Positions 9,863 to 18,937 are shown, counted from the first letter of the stretch. The stretch: 64,000 nucleotides of DNA from Cyclobacteriaceae bacterium (GCA_958296015.1 CATQIH010000020.1:124001-188000); one strand, 5' to 3'. Notes: generated from the letters alone by a model not told the origin. Numbers and translations: made by a program.

Positions 9863-11304
9863 GTAACTACTCAGGTAGCCGGGCTAGCCATGATTTGAGA
9901 TAGATAGGCAAAGATATCTAGCTCTCTTTTTTTGAGGGTGTCAATGAGGGAACGTAGTACACAGAAATCATTTTGTCCGGTTTTGAACTGCCCGGAGACT
10001 TTCTGTTTTACCTTCACGTTGCGGATGGCTCTTTCTGAGGCATTGTTGTCGGGGGGCACTTCCAGATTATAGAGAAAGACCAGCAAACAGTCACGATGCT
10101 TGAGCAAAGACTTTTGAAAGGTAGCCGTCTGTGGGTGTTGTTTTGGGTCAATGAAGCGCACCAACAAACCATTGAGCCGATGCTCCAACCGGTAGACCTT
10201 CTTTTCTTGTTTGTCAAAGGCTTTTCCCCGTTCTTGAGCTAGCATATCCACCTTCAAAGCATCTTGTAAGAGGGTTTTGCAGTGGGTAGCCCAGGAACTT
10301 TTTTCGCTCTCTTCTAAAAAGATTAAGTCTCTCTGCAAATGCGCCAGGCACAACTGTTTGGCTTGGCAAGCGGTTTTGAGCTGGGCTGCCCAACGATCAG
10401 AACCTACCGTAGCGTTAGGTAGTCCATCCAGGAAAGTGTCCACCACCGTTTGACTGCCTGGGCTAGGGGCAGCTTTCAAAAAAGTATTGCTAGCATTTTG
10501 CCATACCCAGACCCACCAGTTTTTACCATTGACTTTGGCCCCGGTCTCATCGCTACCCACATAGCGGGCTTGTGCTAGCTCTTTGTGTATGGCTTCATAG
10601 ATTGGGGTAGCTTTAGTAGCTGCTCGCTTCAACAGGTTGCTGATACTGCCTTCACTGATGGGTAAGCCAAACATATCCTGGAAAAGCAAGGCCAAACGCT
10701 GATAGGGCACATACTGAAAGACGCTCAGATACCATACATACGCTTCTACCCGAGGGCCATATTGTATCGGGGGCATTCACTGCTGCTGGATAGGCAGCTT
10801 TTTGAAAGTGATCGCAAGCCGGACAACAACAACCATATTGCCGGTATTCAGTGTATATGGGCTGCACGGGGGGAATATCTACCACTTGACCTCGGCATAC
10901 CATGCTCTGATCGGCAGGCAATTCACTGCCACAGGCCTGACAGTAAGTACTTCTGAGTTCTTCTACCTGATCGGCTAACGTGACCATCTCCAGGGTATGG
11001 CCACGATGACCCGCCTGTCCACCGCTCTTACGCTGGCTTTTTTCCCGAAGACTTTTAGCTACTTTACTACGCTTACTTTTATCCTGACTCGGTGGGTTAT
11101 GGCTATTATGGCTGTCTTTCTTGACTGTCTGACTTTCCAGCCTTTGCAACAAAAGTATGATCTTTTCCTCCAGGCTAAGCACCTGCTGGCGCAAAGCAGC
11201 GTTCTCCGCTCTCAAAATCGCTATTTCATTAGAGTCGTTCACCTCTCAACATTAATGACTGTTTCCTAACTTACCAAAATCCTTTAGCTTACCTGAGTAG
11301 TTAC
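9863..11304 (-). mobile_element. IS66-family insertion sequence
   Basis: 15-bp terminal inverted repeats gtaactactcaggta (9863-9877) and tacctgagtagttac (11290-11304) bracket a TnpC-like transposase; no clear 8-bp TSD. Confidence 0.85.
9871..11242 (-). pseudogene. IS66 transposase, frameshifted (ORFs 10652..11242 and 9871..10776)
   Basis: N-part AENAALRQQVLSLEEKI...CQACGSELPAD...AAVNAP; C-part IQYGPRVEAYVWYLSVFQYVPYQRL...GSDETGAKVNGKNWWVWV...NNASERAIRNVKVKQKVSGQF. Continuity requires removing one C from the 5-C run at 10769-10773. Confidence 0.85.
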
Positions 11305-11354
11305 AGCTAAAGAAAGACGGCCATTTTGGCGTTTTAAATTTTGACGAATTAATA

Positions 11355-11687
11355 TTGAAAGAATGGGAAAATAAAATTAGTTTAAATAGCAGCCATATTA
11401 ATAATATATTAAAACTGCGAAATAAAGTCTATGCTCATACTGATCCAAAAATAGACGATCTGAAGAATATAGAAATCTCTTTTAAAGATATCAAACAACT
11501 AATCGAGTTAACTGAAGAAATAATAAAAAAAATATCTTTAGAAATCTTTAGTATGGATTTCTTAACTATATCAAGCTTAGAAAGAAAGGGATTTAAAATA
11601 ATCAAGATATTAGCTAAAGCGAAAACAGAGCAGATTGAGTCTTATATAAATAAAATTTACTCTGGTGAGTATAAGCTGAACAGTTAA
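11355..11687 (+). CDS. HEPN-like (AbiU2-type) fragment, probably 5'-truncated by the IS66
   Basis: KLRNKVYAHTDPKIDDL resembles the HEPN RxxxxH-type motif (RNKVYAH); frame continues open upstream to the IS66 border (LKKDGHFGVLNFDELILKEWENK). Confidence 0.5.
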   Translation: MKEWENKISLNSSHINNILKLRNKVYAHTDPKIDDLKNIEISFKDIKQLIELTEEIIKKISLEIFSMDFLTISSLERKGFKIIKILAKAKTEQIESYINKIYSGEYKLNS

Positions 11688-11736
11688 TAATTTAACACAA
11701 ACTGAGCATTTAATGAACACCTAATCTCAGCTATAA

Positions 11737-11940
11737 ATGAAAGACAGAAACGTAAATCACGAACCAATACAAAAAGAGATATTAGACGAATTTGATACGG
11801 TCAGGGCCTTGGTGATCTGCCATGTCTGCCAGGGTAAGGGAGAATTTCACTATCATGGGCATGGTGTAGCGCAGTGCTATAATTGCAAGGGAGAAGGTAA
11901 ATTTGAGACAAGTGTAAAACGACGTATAGATGAACGATAA
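11737..11940 (+). CDS. Small DnaJ-type zinc-finger protein (two CxxCxGxG motifs)
   Basis: ICHVCQGKGEFHYHGHGVAQCYNCKGEGKF. Confidence 0.65.
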   Translation: MKDRNVNHEPIQKEILDEFDTVRALVICHVCQGKGEFHYHGHGVAQCYNCKGEGKFETSVKRRIDER

Positions 11941-12088
11941 GAAAGAACTGCTAGAAAAGTCTATCCAAACGTTCCTACCTCCTACAAACAATAATAGGAA
12001 ATATCCAGGTCTTGTGTGGTTTTCTGCGTTGAAAAAATTTAATACAAGTTTTAAGTATAAAAGCAGGTGGCTTTTGAGAAGTAGTTGA
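11930..12088 (+). CDS. Small basic ORF (52 aa) overlapping the zinc-finger ORF
   Basis: ATG at 11930 overlaps the preceding stop; MNDKKELLEKSIQTFLPPTNNNRKYPGLVWFSALKKFNTSFKYKSRWLLRSS. Below the ORF-track length limit. Confidence 0.35.
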   Translation: MNDKKELLEKSIQTFLPPTNNNRKYPGLVWFSALKKFNTSFKYKSRWLLRSS

Positions 12089-12119
12089 TAATTTGAAGAG
12101 TTTTTTAGCTAAAAATTCG

Positions 12120-12740
12120 TTATTTTAGTCTATAGGCTATACCAATAGTACTATTAATTACCTGTATTTCCTGTTTGAAATTGTCAAATTTTGGGTCAAA
12201 TGCTAAGTAATATATATCTGCAATTGCACACCACCTATTAAAGAAATTATATCTCAAATTTATACCTGTTGTGATACCAAGTCCACTTCCTGCTTGTGCC
12301 GTTTGTGTAAACCCCATTATTGTAATCTCAGGTGAAGTAGCAGCTACATATCATAACATCACTTTAATTCCTGTTTGTAATTTTCTAGATATATCTATAG
12401 GAATTGTCGCTCCCAAAAAGGCTCCACTATACACCCAAGCCGCATCATTATTACTATTAGTTTCTAGTGAAAGAAAATGAGCAGATCCCATCAACAAGCC
12501 TGTAATTTCAATAATTCTAAAACGATACCCTATATTAATTATACTAAAACTTAATCCAGTTTCAGCAAATCCCGCCTTGCTATTAGTTACATCATTATTT
12601 CTAAACTGACTTATAGGAATTGCAGGACCTATCCCAACTGTGATATATCCTTTTCTAAATTCTTCTTTATTCTCCTGCGAGAAACAAACATTATAAAAAG
12701 TTAAAACAATAACAATTACAATACTTAATTTAATATTCAT
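12120..12740 (-). pseudogene. Outer-membrane beta-barrel protein gene with in-frame TGA
   Basis: ORFs 12351..12740 and 12120..12317 share a frame; ...GIKVML-TGA-YVAATSPEITIMGFTQTAQAGSGLGITTG... reads as one barrel; N-terminal signal peptide. Confidence 0.75.
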
Positions 12741-12832
12741 AAATACAATGATTTGTAGCTTCAGTATAAGAAAAAATTTTTTAATGTTAAATTTTTACTT
12801 TACCTTATGATAAATATTACTCCTTAAATCAC

Positions 12833-13400
12833 TAACCGGCTCAAGCCGGTAGAATTGGTTTCGGCTCAAGCCGCCTAAAAGTTAATCATCAATTTTGAAG
12901 TCATCATCCTTTTTTTCAATCTCTTGGTTCTCGATATACTTCATAACAACTTCGTCTGTAACGTTACCAGAACTAGCTACAAAATAGCCCCTGGCCCACA
13001 AATGCCGCCCCCAAAATTGCTTCTCTAATGTCTTGAACTCAAAAAGCATTTTTCTGGATGTCTTGCCTTTCAACATCTGCATCAGTTTACTTACCGATAA
13101 ATGAGGCGGCACCGAGACAAATAGGTGGATATGATCACCAGATACGTGACCCTTCAAAATTTCAACATCATTCGTTTTACAAATCTCTCGGATTAGTTCA
13201 CGTACTCTTTTTGCAACTTCGCCTCGCAAGATCTTTCTTCTATATTTGGTGATCCAAACTAGATGATACCGCCCGGCGGCCCGGTTAATGTCATAGAGGC
13301 TATAGGAAGTTTTACGATAATGCTGCATACCGTAAAGATAGTGCCCTATCCTTTCTAACTAAAGTCTTCGCCTAAAGGCGAGGGATTTTCTCCCATTCCC
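12833..13400 (-). mobile_element. IS200/IS605-family element
   Basis: TnpA ORF flanked by subterminal hairpins accggc-tcaa-gccggt (12835-12850), cggc-tcaa-gccg (12862-12873), tcgcctaaaggcga (13368-13381). Confidence 0.8.
12882..13328 (-). CDS. tnpA: IS200/IS605 family transposase TnpA (Y1 HUH)
   Basis: YHLVWITKYRRKIL, HUH motif HIHLFVSVPP, WGRHLWARGYFVASSGNVTDEVVMKYIENQ. Confidence 0.93.
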   Translation of the reverse strand: MQHYRKTSYSLYDINRAAGRYHLVWITKYRRKILRGEVAKRVRELIREICKTNDVEILKGHVSGDHIHLFVSVPPHLSVSKLMQMLKGKTSRKMLFEFKTLEKQFWGRHLWARGYFVASSGNVTDEVVMKYIENQEIEKKDDDFKIDD

Positions 13401-13435
13401 CCGATTGAGACATTAAACATTATTCTGATAATTTA

Positions 13436-13612
13436 TTAAGGGGTTCTGGCAGCCATTCTTAGGTTATGCAATCCGCAGGCAATGAGCATGACTTGATGGC
13501 CTACATTTTGGATGCGCAATCTAATTTTTTCCTTGACAATATTGAGTCTTTTAACACCTGCCATCACGTGCTCTACAGGTACTCTGATTTGGCTAATGTC
13601 AGCCCCCGTGAA
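13436..13612 (-). pseudogene. 3' part of IS5-like transposase, separated by nested IS110
   Basis: Minus-strand translation ADISQIRVPVEHVMAGVKRLNIVKEKIRLRIQNVGHQVMLIACGLHNLRMAARTP* is a DDE transposase C-terminus. Confidence 0.75.
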
Positions 13613-13718
13613 GTTTTAAGGTTAAACAAATTTTTTCGCTATAACTTTTCAAAGATTCTCATTCGCCATGTTTAGCTGCTAATAATCCACTTTATGCTCA
13701 CTACCGCCCTGCGGTTGC

Positions 13719-13766
13719 TGGTTCATTATCCAGACAAAAGCAAAGCTTTTGCCTGGATAATGAACG
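13719..13766. repeat. Long inverted repeat in IS110 3' non-coding region
   Basis: gttcattatccagacaaaagc aa agcttttgcctggataatgaac, ~20-bp stem. Confidence 0.8.
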
Positions 13767-13877
13767 TTATCAACCAAACCGGATTTAACTTTATGATACA
13801 TTATTAAGCTGCATTACTATACTGCTTCAATACTACATATTCAGTGCCTCTGTTGATAGTAGCAAAAATACGGTTGA

Positions 13878-14858
13878 TCAGCTTAGCTCTGACCGGGCCA
13901 CGGCGGCAGCATTAATCACCACCATTTTAGGTTTTCCTTCTTCAACTTTGCGTTGATAATAGTTTCTCATTTCTTCATCAAACTGTATAGCAGTAGCAGC
14001 ACCATTACTTAACAAAGCCTTCATACGTTTATTAGCCAAAGGACTTGTCTTAGTTCTACCCCGAATACTACTACCAGACTGGTGTTCAAAAGGAGCTACC
14101 CCGCAGTAAGAAGCGAATTTGCGACTGTCATTGAAAGCGGTGAAGTTATTGGTACACAAGATCAAGGCTACAGCAGTTATTAGTCCTATACCAGGAATGG
14201 AACACAGAAGTTTTAAGCTTTTTTGAACTTGTTCGTCTTCTTCAAGAACAGCTTGAATTTGCTCTTCGGTTTGTTTGACTTGTTGTTCAATGAGTTTTAA
14301 TTGCTTTTCAGACTGCTTAATAATAAACTTGCTGTCTATTATACGTGAGGTGTCTTTTAAGTCTTTAATAGTCTGCTTCAGGCTTGCCTGGGTTTTGATC
14401 AACCGCTCTCTGAAAGCAAACAGATTTTTAAGCTTGAGTAAACAATTTGAAGGCAATTGCATAGGTTTTAGTTCATGACGATGTAGAAAAGCATAGTAAG
14501 CAATCCGCTGAGCATCCACTTTATCATTTTTACCCCTTACTAAACCTAACGATCGCTTTAAATGTAAAGGCGATAAAAGAACGAATGGAAGCTCTTTATC
14601 TTGCAAAAAGCTGCATAATTCAAGGGTATACCATCCAGTATGTTCCATGACAAAAAAGCTCTCAATTAAGGTGATTTTTTGCTTTTTAAGCCAAGTAAGC
14701 AATTGCTTATAACCGGCAAGTGAATTGTTGAATTTTTGGTGGATAAACACCTTTGGAGTCTCTAATTGTCCTACGGCTACATCAAAAGTAGCTTTAGAGA
14801 TGTCAATGCCAATGAAATAGGAAATTTTCATAATTTTATAGTTGAAAAGATAAAACAA
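13878..14858 (-). CDS. IS110-family transposase, C-terminus frameshifted by a 14-nt insertion
   Basis: YFIGIDISKATFDVAVG, RGKNDKVDAQRIAYYA, SIPGIGLITAVALI, YCGVAPFEHQSGSSIRGRTKTSPLANKRMKALL. Without 14 nt the tail reads VVINAVRAKLINRIFATINRGTEYVVLKQYSNAA*. Confidence 0.92.
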   Translation of the reverse strand: MFYLFNYKIMKISYFIGIDISKATFDVAVGQLETPKVFIHQKFNNSLAGYKQLLTWLKKQKITLIESFFVMEHTGWYTLELCSFLQDKELPFVLLSPLHLKRSLGLVRGKNDKVDAQRIAYYAFLHRHELKPMQLPSNCLLKLKNLFAFRERLIKTQASLKQTIKDLKDTSRIIDSKFIIKQSEKQLKLIEQQVKQTEEQIQAVLEEDEQVQKSLKLLCSIPGIGLITAVALILCTNNFTAFNDSRKFASYCGVAPFEHQSGSSIRGRTKTSPLANKRMKALLSNGAATAIQFDEEMRNYYQRKVEEGKPKMVVINAAAVARSELS

Positions 14859-15047
14859 AATGAAGCCACTAATCCCTTTCGTAAGCCTAAAAGCTTAATG
14901 TTCTAATTGGTGCTGCTTCAACAAGTAGAGAGCTAGGGACTAATTCACGGGTTGAGCCTTGATAACTCTGGCGCGGTGGTAGTTCACCCTAGTTCTCTTT
15001 TAATATAGTACTTTTCCAGTACTATGTCTATATTACAAATCTAAAGG
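14859..15047 (-). ncRNA. Candidate IS110 bridge RNA region (upstream non-coding end)
   Basis: Non-coding end with nested stems: agagagctaggg (14927-14938)/ccctagttctct (14987-14998) and agtactggaaaagtact. Confidence 0.45.
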
Positions 15048-15781
15048 GCGCGGTATTATCTTGTTTCTGTTTGGTTAGCTCACCGTTCTTAGGCTTTTTG
15101 TGCGGGATCAAGACGCTGATATTTTCTGGCTCATAGCCTTGGTAGCCTAAATCTTCTATGAATACTGTCTCATTGGGATAGCAGTGTCCAGCTTCATCAG
15201 CTAACTTTTTATCATGCACACTACCTGGATAGGTACTGCGAAGAAACAAGATCTGACTTTGCTGATCTACGATCAAATTGTTCTTGACCGTATGGGTTTT
15301 CTTCTTACCACTTATACTGCTCATAGTCCACTGAACGGGGTATACGGCGTTCAGTAGCGTCCATGAGTAACGCATAGCGCGTAAAAGTCTGCAAGAAAGC
15401 GTAGAGCGCATAGCCGAAGCGTTTGGGTAGAACCTTTAACTGTTTTAAGGCTTTTTCTAGCAAAGGAATCAGTAGCTTAATCCATTTGCTCACGCGGGGT
15501 TGCTGCATGTTAAAGAGCAGCCCCTGAAAGTGCTGACGAGGGTTTTCCTTCATATAGACCAGGATAAAGAGTAGCTTCTGCTGGCTACCTTTCAGGCTAC
15601 ACCGTTCATCGTCTTTGAACTTGGGAATGCATCTAGGCTTGCCTTCCAAGTCATGGTACTGAAAGTAGTTTCGGCACAGCGGATCAAAGACAGTAAGTAA
15701 TCTCATAAACTCAGCAGGACTTAAACTCGTTGTTTGCAATACATTAGGGTGGTCTGTTGGATTGTTTTGGATAGTTTGCAT
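15028..15781 (-). pseudogene. 5' part of IS5-like DDE transposase, frameshifted
   Basis: ORF 15305..15781 (…YALLMDATERRIPRSVDYEQY) and 15028..15411 (SGKKKTHTVKNNLIVDQQSQ…DLGYQGYEPENISVLIPHKKPKNGELTKQKQDN) join if one A is removed at 15312-15313. Confidence 0.8.
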
Positions 15782-16015
15782 ACTAAAATAGTCAGCAAAC
15801 TACCCTTTTTGTTCTCTCTGTACTTAACATTAAGATACACTTTGTACACATACGAACAGGGTTTGTCCGAAACCGAACACAATTGATTATTTCATATTGC
15901 GTTTAGGCACTCTACAAGCACTTTTTCTGACTGGTATCATTATTGGCATAATGCACACAAATACTACAAGAATGTAGGTATAAAAAGTTTTTAAGCATCA
16001 AGAATTATATAAGCC

Positions 16016-18472
16016 ATGACTAACCCAATGTTAAAATTATTACGAATATTCTCGCTGTCGCTTTGCCTGCTATGTCTGTATGCAAGCGCGTTTGCACAGT
16101 CTATTACCGGCAAGGTACAGGACGAAAAAGGCGACAGTCTGCCCTATGCCAATGTGTTGCTGCTCTCGGCAGCAGACTCTGCCCTGGTGAAAGGAGCGGT
16201 TACTGATGACAATGGTGCCTATGCACTGGAAAATATTCAGGCAGGAGACTACAAACTTTCTGTCCAGGTTGTAGGTTATACCAGCTACTATACAAAAAAT
16301 TTTACTTTTGATGGCACAGCCAGAAGCTTTCCTGTATTTAAGCTCAGTGAAGCTACTACCGAACTGGGCGAGGTGGTCGTTACTGCGGCCAAACCCCTGA
16401 TAGAAGTCACGCCCAATGCGATGGTCATCAACGTAGCATCCAGCCCTATCCTAAAAAACGGCACTGCGTATGATGTGCTGGAAAAATCGCCGGGCATTGT
16501 CATTGACCAGAACGGCAACATCACTGTCAAAGGAAAGTCCAACGTGCTGGTGTATCTGGATGGCAAGCCAACATATATGTCGAGCACCGACCTGATGCGT
16601 CTGTTGCAAAGCACCCCTGCCGAGAATATAGAAAAGCTGGAGATCATGGATAACCCTCCAGCCAAATACGAAGCCGAGGGCAATGCAGGCATCATCAACA
16701 TTGTACGTACCAAAAAAGCTGCTGTCGGACTGAACGGCAGCGTAAGCCTGAACAGTGGCTATGGCCGTTATCCTAAAATCTCGCCCAACATAGACCTCAA
16801 CTATCGCCGCGATAAGTTCAACGTATTTGGCAACTATGGCTATTTCTACAACAAGCAATACCAAAGCAATGCTATTCTCCGTCGTTTTCCTTATGTGGGT
16901 AATCAGGAAGTAGCTGCCTCTGAAGCCTTCACTACCTTTGATCTACGGTCTTTTATGGCGCCTGTGGTGAAGGGACATAACTTCCGTGCCGGTCTTGATT
17001 ACTTTCTGACACCCAAGACTACACTGGGCATATTGCTTTCGGGCAACAATGGAAGCTGGAGCGGAGCGCAAACTTCACGCACCGTTTTGGGAGGCGTTTA
17101 CGATAACCTTTATGACGGACTCACTGCTGAGAACGATCAGATAGAACGATGGAACAACATCACATATAACGCCAATATCAAGCAAAACCTGGGCAAAGGG
17201 GGCGAGTTGCTGCTGGATGTAGATTATGCCCTGCGCCATTCGCCTAACGAGCAGGACAACAACAATTACTACTTTAATAATGAAGGCGTAAGTACGGATT
17301 CTTCTTTACTGGTACGCACCAACACACTGACCGACATCAGCATCCTGGCCATAAAAGCTGACTACAATGTAAGTGTGTTCAACGACTGGGGACTGGAAGC
17401 CGGCTGGAAAACCAGTATTGTCAAAACAGATAACGACTTCGACTTCCGGGAGTTTAAAGGTGAAGACTATCAGCGGGATACATCCAGAAGCAACCGTTTT
17501 TTGTACGACGAGCATATCAACGCAGGGTATATGAATGTGAAGAAAAAATGGAACGACCACTGGCAGATGGAAGCCGGACTGCGTGGCGAACATACTTTCT
17601 CCGAAGGCAACTCTATTACTACGGATAGTGTAGTGACACGCAATTATTTTGATCTCTTTCCCAGTGCCAGCATGAGTTATACACCCAATGATCAGCACAG
17701 TGTGTCGCTATCATATAGCCGCCGCATAGATAGGCCCAACTATGGCAACCTGAACCCTTTTGAGTACTTCCTGGATCGTTTTACTTTTAGCAGAGGCAAT
17801 CCTTTTCTTAACCCACAGTATACCAATTCTTTGGGCCTGACTTATGGCCTCAAGCAAGCTGTGTATATCACACTGAATTATGCGGATACGCGGGATAACA
17901 TCACCGAAGTACTAAGGCAAAACGAGGCCACGCAGATTACCTACCAGACCACAGTAAACCTGGCAAGCATCAAAAACTACAGTGTGAATATTACGGCACC
18001 TTTACCCATTAATAAGTGGTGGACAACCAATATCAACCTTAGCAGCTTCTACAATAAAGTACTTTCTCCCTTCACCGAAGGGGGGCAGATTGATAAGAGC
18101 CAGTTTAGCTATACGGCCAATGTGCAGAATACCATTACACTGCCAAAAGACATCAAGTATGAGGTTAGCGGTTTCTATCGCTCCTCTATGCTGTGGGGTA
18201 TGTTTGAGTTGAAGCCTCAGTACCAGATAGACATGGGCATCTCCAAAAAGATGGGCAAGTTTAATATTCAAGCAAGTGTAGATGATGTCTTTAATATTCG
18301 TAAATCGGATGTGGCGATCAACCAGGGCAACATAGATACTTTTGTGCACAACAAATGGGAGTCGCGTGTATTTCGCCTGAACATTTCCTACCGCTTTGGC
18401 AACGAAAAGATACAAGGTGCCCGCCAGCGCAACACCGCCTCCGACGACCTGCAACAAAGAGCCGGACAGTAA
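16016..18472 (+). CDS. TonB-dependent receptor / outer membrane beta-barrel protein with CarboxypepD_reg-like N-term
   Basis: SITGKVQDEKGDSLPYANVLLL, TPNAMVINVASSPILKNGTAYDVLEKSPGIVIDQNGNITVKGKSNVLVYLDGKPTYMS, C-terminal barrel. Confidence 0.92.
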   Translation: MTNPMLKLLRIFSLSLCLLCLYASAFAQSITGKVQDEKGDSLPYANVLLLSAADSALVKGAVTDDNGAYALENIQAGDYKLSVQVVGYTSYYTKNFTFDGTARSFPVFKLSEATTELGEVVVTAAKPLIEVTPNAMVINVASSPILKNGTAYDVLEKSPGIVIDQNGNITVKGKSNVLVYLDGKPTYMSSTDLMRLLQSTPAENIEKLEIMDNPPAKYEAEGNAGIINIVRTKKAAVGLNGSVSLNSGYGRYPKISPNIDLNYRRDKFNVFGNYGYFYNKQYQSNAILRRFPYVGNQEVAASEAFTTFDLRSFMAPVVKGHNFRAGLDYFLTPKTTLGILLSGNNGSWSGAQTSRTVLGGVYDNLYDGLTAENDQIERWNNITYNANIKQNLGKGGELLLDVDYALRHSPNEQDNNNYYFNNEGVSTDSSLLVRTNTLTDISILAIKADYNVSVFNDWGLEAGWKTSIVKTDNDFDFREFKGEDYQRDTSRSNRFLYDEHINAGYMNVKKKWNDHWQMEAGLRGEHTFSEGNSITTDSVVTRNYFDLFPSASMSYTPNDQHSVSLSYSRRIDRPNYGNLNPFEYFLDRFTFSRGNPFLNPQYTNSLGLTYGLKQAVYITLNYADTRDNITEVLRQNEATQITYQTTVNLASIKNYSVNITAPLPINKWWTTNINLSSFYNKVLSPFTEGGQIDKSQFSYTANVQNTITLPKDIKYEVSGFYRSSMLWGMFELKPQYQIDMGISKKMGKFNIQASVDDVFNIRKSDVAINQGNIDTFVHNKWESRVFRLNISYRFGNEKIQGARQRNTASDDLQQRAGQ

Positions 18473-18536
18473 ACAAGTGGTTTACAAAAAAATCCAGCCC
18501 TGCCAAATAGGTAGGGCTGATAAAAAATACTCAGTT

Positions 18537-18749
18537 CTAAGCAACCATCACCTGCATTGGGGTAGAATGAGGTTCAGGAATTGGCTCTCCGTCTTCTTTC
18601 ATACCTTCAATATGAAATTCAATAGCTTGTTCAATAAGTTGCGCTACCTCTTTGTGGGTTTTCCCAACGGCTATGCATCCAGGCAGATCTGGCACATAGG
18701 CACCGTAACTGGTTGGACCTTTTTCTATAATCACTAGATACTCTTTCAT
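18537..18749 (-). CDS. hicB: HicB-family antitoxin
   Basis: YLVIIEKGPTSYGAYVPDLPGCIAVGKTHKEVAQLIEQAIEFHIEGM. Confidence 0.9.
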   Translation of the reverse strand: MKEYLVIIEKGPTSYGAYVPDLPGCIAVGKTHKEVAQLIEQAIEFHIEGMKEDGEPIPEPHSTPMQVMVA

Positions 18750-18937
18750 GACTTTTCAATTTGAGATTGCTTGTAAATACTTTTTAATGTCCCTACGGGC
18801 ATATCTAAGGATGACTTACCAGCTATCGTCACCGTTCCCATTTTGGTAGAATGCTTAAACTGCCGATGGCTTCCTTTTTGTTTGACTTGGTACCAACCAT
18901 CATCTTCAATCATTTTTATGACATCCTTTACTTTCAT
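18746..18937 (-). CDS. hicA: HicA-family toxin (likely start MKVKDVIKMIEDDGWY)
   Basis: DGWYQVKQKGSHRQFKHSTKMGTVTIAGKSSLDMPVGTLKSIYKQ; 4-nt overlap with hicB. Confidence 0.9.
   Translation of the reverse strand: MKVKDVIKMIEDDGWYQVKQKGSHRQFKHSTKMGTVTIAGKSSLDMPVGTLKSIYKQSQIEKS

Larger units (their letters stand above)
13612..15047 (-). mobile_element. IS110-family element nested in an IS5-like transposase gene
   Basis: DEDD transposase ORF plus non-coding flanks, bounded by interrupted IS5-like coding sequence on both sides; exact ends approximate. Confidence 0.75.

Noticed and set aside
10769-10773. Programmed frameshift in the IS66 transposase
   Set aside because: Simple C5 homopolymer without a recognised slippery or stimulatory element; sequencing error or decay is more economical.
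12882-13328. RAYT (REP-associated) transposase as the source of the REP-like hairpins
   Set aside because: The protein looks like a canonical IS200/IS605 TnpA, and the element's own end hairpins (ggctcaagcc, gcctaaaggc) do not match the REP family.
8990-15830. Defence island
   Set aside because: Apart from the HEPN-like fragment and nearby hicAB, no restriction, CBASS, retron, Abi or other defence operon is recognisable; it is mainly decayed IS elements.
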